From Paenibacillaceae bacterium (GTDB taxonomy: Bacteria > Bacillota > Bacilli > Paenibacillales > NBRC-103111): a DNA stretch of 7,503 bases. Below, one piece after another: positions 1 to 4,958 of the stretch. The position numbers and the translations under genes were made by a program. Every line of letters starts with the position of its first letter. Within the stretch, counting starts at the first letter, position 1. The stretch covers positions 1 through 7,503 of the forward strand of contig JAJFMO010000156.1 in the NCBI GenBank assembly GCA_020697475.1, read 5' to 3'. Under the pieces are notes generated by a model. The model was given only the letters and a program-made list of their open reading frames with translations. It searched no databases and was not told the DNA's origin.

Positions 1-1452
1 GAGGTCGTCTCCCATTTGATTGCCCACCACTACCAAGGGGATATTGCCGAAGCGGTTCGCAAGGCCGTCAGTCAAATCCGCGGCTCTTACGCCATCGCGG
101 TGCTCTCTGCGTACGAACCGGACAAGCTGGTAGCGGTCCGCTGGGCAAGTCCGCTCATTATCGGCGTCGGCGACGGTGAAAATTTCATCGGCTCCGATAT
201 TCCGGCGATTCTGGAGCATACTCGCGACGTTTACATACTGAACGACGGCGAGATGGCCGTGCTGACCCGGGACAACGTCGAGCTGATGACGCTCGAGGGG
301 AACTTTATCGCCAGGCAGCTGCTTCGCATCGAATGGGATATGATGATGGCGGAGAAAGACGGCTACGATACGTTCATGCTCAAGGAAATTCACGAGCAGC
401 CACGCGCATACCGCGATACGATGCGCGGAAGAATCCTCGAATCGAATGATCGCCTCGTGCTTCCCGGCATTTCGCTCACTTCGGAGCGCATCCGCGGGTT
501 GAAGCAGATTCATATGGCAGCCTGCGGGACGGCGTATCACGCGGCTCTCGTTGGCAAAACCGTCATCGAGCGGCTGACCCGTGTTCCGGTCGAGGTCGAC
601 CTCGCTTCCGAATACCGGTACCGGATGCCCGTCATCCGCGATAATACTCTCTTCATTGCGGTCAGCCAATCGGGGGAAACCGCGGATACGCTGGCCGCTA
701 TACGTGAGGCAAAACAAGGAGGCGCGCACGTGTTGGCGATCACGAATGTGATCGGCAGCTCAGTGGCCCGCGAAGCGGATGATGTGCTGTTCACGCATGC
801 CGGACCCGAAATCGCCGTCGCCTCGACCAAAGCCTACAGCTCCCAGCTGATCGCCTTTTATTTGCTTGGCATGTTTATGGCCCAATCGCTCAGTACGGCA
901 GACGAAGCCGAGCTCGCCGGGATGATCGCGATGATGCAGTGGCTGCCTGTTCAAGTCGAGCAGCTGCTGGAAGCTCCGGAGCCGGTCTGGCGCATTGCCG
1001 AACAGATCGCCGATCGCGAACATCTTTTCTTTATCGGCCGTGGACTCGACTACTGCGTGGCGATGGAAGCATCGCTGAAGCTGAAAGAAATATCCTACAT
1101 TCATTCGGAAGCGTACGCCGCCGGCGAGCTGAAGCATGGATCTTTGGCGCTGATTGAAGAAGGAACGCCGGTCATTGCGATCGTCACTCAGGAGCAGTTG
1201 ATCGAGAAAACATTGAGCAGCATCAAGGAAGTCAAAGCGAGAGGCGCTTACGTGATCGCTTTGGCTACGGAAGGCCGAACAGAGCTGGAGAAAACTGCGG
1301 ATCGGGTGATCCCTTTGCCGAGCACTTATGCCCTGTTTGCCCCGGCTCTCGCGATTGTTCCGCTACAACTGCTCGCCCACTTTGCCGCATCCATTCGCGG
1401 CAACGACGTGGACAAGCCTCGCAATTTGGCCAAAAGCGTCACCGTCGAATAG
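1..1452 (+). CDS. glmS: Glutamine--fructose-6-phosphate aminotransferase (isomerizing), 5'-truncated by window edge
   Basis: GlmS makes glucosamine-6-phosphate from fructose-6-phosphate and glutamine in the cytoplasm, the first step to UDP-GlcNAc for peptidoglycan and amino-sugar polymers. The frame is open from base 1 (EVVSHLIAHHY...), so the TTG at 16 is an internal codon, not a start. The 483 codons present fit a protein of about 600 residues lacking roughly its first 120, including the catalytic N-terminal cysteine. Visible parts are the end of the glutaminase domain (SPLIIGVGDGENFIGSDIPA, then IEWD and YDTFMLKEIHEQP), SIS domain 1 (AACGTAYHAA; SQSGETADT; ASTKAY), SIS domain 2 (FIGRGLDYCVAMEASLKLKE; EAYAAGELKHGSLALI) and the hallmark C-terminus DVDKPRNLAKSVTVE. 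No frameshift is seen. It lies directly upstream of a polysaccharide-type gene block on the same strand, with no intrinsic terminator between, so read-through is possible. Any glmS ribozyme would lie outside the window. Confidence 0.98.
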   Translation, partial: EVVSHLIAHHYQGDIAEAVRKAVSQIRGSYAIAVLSAYEPDKLVAVRWASPLIIGVGDGENFIGSDIPAILEHTRDVYILNDGEMAVLTRDNVELMTLEGNFIARQLLRIEWDMMMAEKDGYDTFMLKEIHEQPRAYRDTMRGRILESNDRLVLPGISLTSERIRGLKQIHMAACGTAYHAALVGKTVIERLTRVPVEVDLASEYRYRMPVIRDNTLFIAVSQSGETADTLAAIREAKQGGAHVLAITNVIGSSVAREADDVLFTHAGPEIAVASTKAYSSQLIAFYLLGMFMAQSLSTADEAELAGMIAMMQWLPVQVEQLLEAPEPVWRIAEQIADREHLFFIGRGLDYCVAMEASLKLKEISYIHSEAYAAGELKHGSLALIEEGTPVIAIVTQEQLIEKTLSSIKEVKARGAYVIALATEGRTELEKTADRVIPLPSTYALFAPALAIVPLQLLAHFAASIRGNDVDKPRNLAKSVTVE

Positions 1453-1457
1453 TCCAA

Positions 1458-1520
1458 GGAGTCTGTCCGACGAAGTAACATTTTCGTTTATCAGGGAAGT
1501 GTGATTATCGGGCAGACTCC
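1458..1520 (+). repeat. Intergenic hairpin repeat, copy 1 (between glmS and the HEAT gene)
   Basis: Arms 1458-1470 (GGAGTCTGTCCGA) and 1508-1520 (TCGGGCAGACTCC) pair over 13 positions with one U.G wobble when transcribed rightward. The 37-nt loop contains a possible small CGAA/TTCG stem (1471-1474 with 1483-1486). The hairpin begins 5 nt after the glmS stop and ends 17 nt before the next start codon, just ahead of the ribosome binding site. No T run follows, so it does not look like a standard terminator. A sequence-related hairpin sits at 4887-4932 in the same orientation and the same kind of place. It could be a REP/MITE-like palindromic repeat, an mRNA processing or stabilising element, or a leader regulator. 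Confidence 0.75.
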
Positions 1521-1523
1521 CAA

Positions 1524-1529
1524 GGGAGG
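1524..1529 (+). promoter_or_regulatory. Ribosome binding site for the HEAT-repeat gene
   Basis: GGGAGG lies 8 nt upstream of the ATG at 1538. It favours this start over the in-frame ATG two codons later (1544). It sits immediately downstream of hairpin copy 1, so folding or cleavage there could affect its accessibility. Confidence 0.8.
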
Positions 1530-1537
1530 AAAACCGT

Positions 1538-2563
1538 ATGTGGATGGAGCCTTTCGACCAAGCGGCAACTGTGCTGTACGCCTTGAGCTTGACATCAGCC
1601 GGCGGCTTCGCAGCACTGTTCCTGCTTCGCGCCCGACGCGGGGACGCGGACGAGCGGACGAGGCAAAGTCTGGAGAAGCATCAAGATTACTTCGCTTACC
1701 TCAGCGCCAATATTGACGGTGCGGAACCATTGCTCCCTCCGCCCGGCCAACTGAGCCCTATCGAGTTAAAAGCAATCCAATCGAAGCTTTTGGAGTGGAT
1801 TGAGACGATTGGCGGGGAATACCGGGGCAGACTGACGGCGCTCTGCAGGGAGTTGGGGCTCGTGGAGCAAGAACGCAAGCGGCTTCGCAGCCCGAAGCAC
1901 GCGGTACGCATCGAGGCCGCCTATCGCCTCGGAATTATGCGGGCGGAACAATGTACCGATGAACTTCTGCAGCTTCTGGAGCAAGAAGGCGGCGAATCGA
2001 CCGCCTTCGTCGTCGGGCGTTCGGCTGCCAAGTGCGCCGAAACGCTCGATCAATTGCGCCGCTTGCTGCTGCATCTGATCGAATATCATCCCGATGCTCA
2101 GCAATTGATCGCCGATATTATCGCCTCTTCATCCCTGGATCCGGCTCCGTTATATATCGAGCTGCTACGCATGGAGGATCGTGAGACACCGGTCTGCGTG
2201 GCGCTGATCGGATTGACCGGGCGTAACGACCCGGATGCGTTCGGCCCGCTGAACCGATTCATCTCATCGGAGTGTAAAGAAATTAGGATCAAAGCGGCCA
2301 AAGCTCTACTGCAATACTCCCATATGCTGCCGATGGAGCGACTAGGCGATCTGATTCGCCATTCCGATTGGGAAATCCGCGCTGTCGCAATCAAAGCCAT
2401 CGGGGAATGGCAACTCGATTTCGACATCGAGGCGCTGAATGAAGGCATGGCTGACGAGGAATGGTGGGTGCGACATTACAGCGCCGCCAGCCTGGCGCAG
2501 CTGGGGCCGGCCGGTTATCCCGATCGTGCTTTCGACCTGTCCGCAGAAGGGGGAACCCGATGA
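1538..2563 (+). CDS. Membrane-anchored HEAT-repeat protein, probable scaffold for the adjacent glycosyltransferase
   Basis: A 341-residue protein. Residues about 8-30 are hydrophobic (ATVLYALSLTSAGGFAALFLL) followed by RARR, which predicts one N-terminal membrane helix with the rest in the cytoplasm. A charged linker (about 35-110) leads into HEAT-like helical repeats. The clearest are about 118-150 (SPKHAVRIEAAYRLGIMRAE), 245-272 (CKEIRIKAAKALLQYS), 276-305 (SDWEIRAVAIKAIGEWQL) and 306-323 (EEWWVRHYSAASLAQLG). Each has the usual pattern of a short turn, Val/Ile-Arg, then an Ala-rich helix. HEAT arrays bind proteins and are not catalytic, so no enzymatic role is expected. Its last 4 bp overlap the start of the GT2 gene (ATGA), implying translational coupling and balanced synthesis. 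I infer that it docks on or organises the transferase. I do not recognise a named orthologue. The repeat class is fairly sure; the scaffold role is inference. Confidence 0.85.
   Translation: MWMEPFDQAATVLYALSLTSAGGFAALFLLRARRGDADERTRQSLEKHQDYFAYLSANIDGAEPLLPPPGQLSPIELKAIQSKLLEWIETIGGEYRGRLTALCRELGLVEQERKRLRSPKHAVRIEAAYRLGIMRAEQCTDELLQLLEQEGGESTAFVVGRSAAKCAETLDQLRRLLLHLIEYHPDAQQLIADIIASSSLDPAPLYIELLRMEDRETPVCVALIGLTGRNDPDAFGPLNRFISSECKEIRIKAAKALLQYSHMLPMERLGDLIRHSDWEIRAVAIKAIGEWQLDFDIEALNEGMADEEWWVRHYSAASLAQLGPAGYPDRAFDLSAEGGTR
2547..2553 (+). promoter_or_regulatory. Ribosome binding site that sets the GT2 start at 2560
   Basis: AAGGGGG lies 6 nt before the ATG at 2560, inside the 3' end of the HEAT gene. 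The same frame is open back to an ATG at 2461, but the 33 residues this would add (MVGATLQRRQPG...) look like out-of-frame HEAT-gene sequence: Arg/Gly-rich, with no domain and no good Shine-Dalgarno before it. Confidence 0.85.
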
Positions 2564-4071
2564 GAACATTTTTGCTGGACTACGGGATCGCTGCCACCTA
2601 TTTGATTGTCGGATCCGGCCTTATGTATTTATTCATTCTGGCAGTATCCCATCAGCGGATGCTTTCTATTGTCAAGAGCAGTGTGAATTCGCGTTATCGG
2701 GAGCTCGCGGGCTCGGAATACGTCCCTCCTGTCTCGATTCTGGTCCCTTCCTTCAACGAGGAGCCGACCATCATCGAGAACGTGCATTCCTTGATGACGC
2801 TCGAATTCCCTGTCTATGAAATCGTTGTGGTCAATGACGGCTCGACCGACCGGACGCTTCAAGTGCTGCTGGACACGTTCGAACTACAGCCGTGCTCACC
2901 GGCAAGCTTTCGTTCCCTGGTGCCGAGTAAAGCGATCCGAAACGTGTATCGCAATCCACTCTACCCCCGTTTGGTCGTGATCGACAAAGAAAACGGCGGG
3001 AAAGCGGACGCTCTGAACGCCGGAATCAACGCAGCCCAATATCCGCTGGTCGCGACGATCGATGCGGACAGCCTATTGGAGAAAGACGCCTTGATCCGCC
3101 TGGTGAAAGTGTATATGGAAAATCCGCAGCAGCATATTGCCGTCGGCGGCAACGTGCGCATCGCCAACGGAAGCACAATCGGGGACGGTCGTGTACTGTC
3201 TCCCAAACTTTCGAACAAATGGCTTCCCGCCATGCAGTACGTCGAATATGTGAGGGCCTTCCTCGGCGGACGCATTGGCTGGAGCGCGATGAATGGGCTG
3301 TTGATCGTGTCGGGTGCATTCGGCTTGTTCCGCAAAGATTATTTGGTGAAGGTCGGCGGCTACGAAGCGGGATGTCCCGGCGAAGATATGAACATTGTCA
3401 TGAAGCTTCATAAATATATGCTGGACCGCAATTTGCCCTACCGGGTCGTCTTTTGCCCGGACGCCGTCTGCTGGACCCAGGCCCCCGATACGCTTCGGAT
3501 GCTCGGAGCCCAGCGCCGGCGCTGGCTGCGCGGCAGCTTGTGGAATGTAAGCCGGTTTCGCGGGATGCTGTTCATCCCGAAGTATAAGGTGATCGGCTGG
3601 CTGGCCCTGCCTTACACCATCATCTATGAAATTTTCAGCCCCTGGATCCGGATTTCCGGGTTAGCGGCGCTCGTTGGTTATGTTCTGTTGGATATGACAC
3701 AGCTGCCGATATTGCTGATTTTCTTGCTTGCCAACCTGCTCGTCGGCATGGTCTTTACGTGCGGCTCGCTGCTGATCGAAGAATTGGCTTTCCGCAGCTC
3801 CATTCGCACGAACGATCTGTTGAGAATCATTGGCTTCTCCGCGATGATGGCACTTGGCTACGACCAGCTCAGCGCATGCTGGAAGCTGCTCGGGTTGTGG
3901 GATTATTTACGTCGCAACGATGCCTGGGGCAACATGGTTCGCCGCAGCTGGCAGGACGAAGCGGCTATCCCCGTTGTCTCCGTTAAGGCTCGCGTCTCAC
4001 GAACGAAGACACCCCAACGCACAGGTCGTCTAACGGACGGACACAATCCAATTTATATAGAGATGGAGTGA
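2560..4071 (+). CDS. Membrane family-2 glycosyltransferase, processive polysaccharide-synthase type (IcaA/PgaC/BcsA-like)
   Basis: A 503-residue protein starting at the ATGA overlap. It has an N-terminal membrane helix (about 11-29), a cytoplasmic GT-A domain and two or more C-terminal membrane helices (about 343-405, perhaps another near 420-440). Catalytic motifs of processive GT2 enzymes are all present: VSILVPSFNEE (58-68) with VNDGSTDRT (D93) for UDP binding, KENGGKADALNAG (143-155), the DAD metal site (D168/D170), GED (D276, the catalytic-base position) and QRRRW (318-322, the QxxRW acceptor motif of synthases). This predicts transfer of a nucleotide sugar, plausibly UDP-GlcNAc or UDP-Glc, into a growing and extruded polymer. 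There is no PilZ domain, so direct c-di-GMP binding as in BcsA is not expected. The tail after about 465 is basic and low in hydrophobicity, and may be a docking segment. The product cannot be told from sequence alone; GlmS next door hints at amino sugar. Confidence 0.93.
   Translation: MRTFLLDYGIAATYLIVGSGLMYLFILAVSHQRMLSIVKSSVNSRYRELAGSEYVPPVSILVPSFNEEPTIIENVHSLMTLEFPVYEIVVVNDGSTDRTLQVLLDTFELQPCSPASFRSLVPSKAIRNVYRNPLYPRLVVIDKENGGKADALNAGINAAQYPLVATIDADSLLEKDALIRLVKVYMENPQQHIAVGGNVRIANGSTIGDGRVLSPKLSNKWLPAMQYVEYVRAFLGGRIGWSAMNGLLIVSGAFGLFRKDYLVKVGGYEAGCPGEDMNIVMKLHKYMLDRNLPYRVVFCPDAVCWTQAPDTLRMLGAQRRRWLRGSLWNVSRFRGMLFIPKYKVIGWLALPYTIIYEIFSPWIRISGLAALVGYVLLDMTQLPILLIFLLANLLVGMVFTCGSLLIEELAFRSSIRTNDLLRIIGFSAMMALGYDQLSACWKLLGLWDYLRRNDAWGNMVRRSWQDEAAIPVVSVKARVSRTKTPQRTGRLTDGHNPIYIEME
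4064..4068 (+). promoter_or_regulatory. Ribosome binding site for the receiver-like gene, inside the GT2 3' end
   Basis: TGGAG lies 10 nt before the ATG at 4079 and overlaps the last codons of the GT2 gene. Together with the 7-bp intergenic distance it supports one operon with coupled translation. Confidence 0.65.
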
Positions 4072-4078
4072 TTGAACG

Positions 4079-4879
4079 ATGAACACTGTCTACCCAGCCG
4101 AATCCGGCTTGACCCAACGACTATTCGCCCAAGTAAACGATACGCTGAAAGCTCCTTGGACCGAATGCGGCGTGATCGCCGCCTCAACGCACGGCATCAA
4201 CCGGCATCTGCTTCACAATTTTGCGGCGCGCCTTAACAAGGATGGAGAAAATCCGGCAGTTCAAGTCGAATACGAAGAGGATACGGGATGCGTGGTCTTC
4301 CTGTTGCCGGGTCAGTCCCTCGCCTCCACCCATTTCACCGCCTTGTCGGCCAAAAATCTTCTCCAGGATGCCGACCTGCTGATTGGCGGTATGTCGGTGG
4401 CCGGCTTTTCCGAAAGCGATCCCCCCACAGAAAAAGCGATGAATGACTTCGTTTCTTTCCTGGACGGGAGCGAGCCTTCCGAGATCGCCGTGTATCACGG
4501 ACAACCACGGGCATCTGAAGCGCCAACCGTAGTGATGATCGATCCGAACGCTGATTTGCTCGAATTTCTCAATATCCGCCTCGGCCTGCAGGGCTATGAC
4601 GTCATGCCGGCGCAGGACGGCAAAGAAGGACTCCGTCTGGTTGCGTCGTTCCAGCCGGATCTGGTCATCACCGAGCTGGCGCTGCCGGCGCTCGACGGCT
4701 ATCAGATCATTCACCGCATCCGAAATTCACCTAACCGCGATTGCCAAGTTGTCGTGCTGACCGACCAGGCTGTCGAGCAAGACATCTGTAAGTGTTTTGA
4801 GCTGGGCGCCGCCGATGTGATCAAGAAGCCTTTCTCTCCCAAAGAGCTTGAAGCGCGTCTGAAGCGTCTGCTTAACTAA
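4079..4879 (+). CDS. Two-domain signalling protein: degenerate GGDEF-like N-terminus plus atypical receiver (REC) domain lacking the phosphoacceptor Asp
   Basis: A 266-residue soluble protein. Residues 149-266 are a receiver fold: VVMIDPNADL, then QDGKEGLRLV, PDLVITELALPALDGY, VVVLTDQ and DVIKKPFSPKELEARL. The switch Thr (T228) and the conserved Lys before Pro (K250) are kept. The phosphoacceptor position is Glu (E199, codon GAG at 4673-4675), and the usual Asp pair of the acidic pocket is D155-P156. Normal aspartyl phosphorylation is therefore unlikely, and Glu may mimic a constitutively active state. There is no DNA-binding output domain. Residues about 28-130 are not a standard domain, but they read like a worn GGDEF: VEYEEDTGCVVFLLPGQSL resembles the GGDEF hairpin plus LLPG, and LIGGMSVAGF resembles the later SIGVA strand. 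The GGDEF letters and an RxxD inhibitory site are missing. I infer a regulatory subunit of the neighbouring synthase. The receiver assignment is strong and the GGDEF resemblance tentative. Confidence 0.9.
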   Translation: MNTVYPAESGLTQRLFAQVNDTLKAPWTECGVIAASTHGINRHLLHNFAARLNKDGENPAVQVEYEEDTGCVVFLLPGQSLASTHFTALSAKNLLQDADLLIGGMSVAGFSESDPPTEKAMNDFVSFLDGSEPSEIAVYHGQPRASEAPTVVMIDPNADLLEFLNIRLGLQGYDVMPAQDGKEGLRLVASFQPDLVITELALPALDGYQIIHRIRNSPNRDCQVVVLTDQAVEQDICKCFELGAADVIKKPFSPKELEARLKRLLN

Positions 4880-4886
4880 CTGCCGG

Positions 4887-4932
4887 GGAGTCTGTTCGAT
4901 GGTTGTTAAAGCCTAATCGTCGGACAGGCTCC
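4887..4932 (+). repeat. Intergenic hairpin repeat, copy 2 (between the receiver-like and hydrolase genes)
   Basis: Arms 4887-4905 and 4914-4932 pair over 19 consecutive positions around an 8-nt loop (TTAAAGCC). Five of the pairs are G.U wobbles in the rightward transcript, so it folds far better as plus-strand RNA than as minus-strand RNA. The outer 14 nt (GGAGTCTGTTCGAT) match copy 1 at 1458 except at positions 10 and 14. The right arm CGGACAGGCTCC matches copy 1's CGGGCAGACTCC with two changes. The differences keep pairing through G.U. It starts 7 nt after the upstream stop and ends 26 nt before the next ATG. No T run follows. Confidence 0.8.
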
Positions 4933-4941
4933 TTGCGATTC

Positions 4942-4948
4942 AAAGGAG
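4942..4948 (+). promoter_or_regulatory. Ribosome binding site for the hydrolase gene
   Basis: AAAGGAG lies 10 nt before the ATG at 4959 and 9 nt after the end of hairpin copy 2. It fixes the start, which is followed directly by the predicted membrane anchor. Confidence 0.8.
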
Positions 4949-4958
4949 TACGAGCCGA

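Noticed and set aside
1458..1520. Intrinsic terminator for glmS
   Set aside because: The stem is followed by CAAGGGAGG, not a T run, and the loop is long; a sister copy sits inside the downstream gene run, so termination is not the likely role.
1453..1537. Sigma-A promoter for the HEAT-GT2 block in the gap after glmS
   Set aside because: I find no convincing TTGACA/TATAAT pair; GTGATTATC near 1501 is only a weak -10-like stretch with no -35 at proper spacing.
2461..2559. Upstream extension of the GT2 frame to an ATG at 2461
   Set aside because: It overlaps the HEAT gene by about 100 bp, encodes a non-conserved Arg/Gly-rich stretch and has no good ribosome binding site; 2560 has AAGGGGG at 6 nt and the ATGA overlap.
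4184..4714. 176-codon open frame on the minus strand inside the receiver-like gene
   Set aside because: Antisense shadow of a well-supported gene; composition is His/Arg-rich without a recognisable domain.
4887..4932. Insertion-sequence remnant with target duplication
   Set aside because: The flanks (CGG before, TTG after) are not duplicated and there is no transposase fragment nearby; repeat origin remains open, but this claim is unsupported.
4880..4958. c-di-GMP (GEMM) riboswitch ahead of the hydrolase gene
   Set aside because: The segment is a single simple hairpin of under 50 nt and lacks the two-stem aptamer layout.
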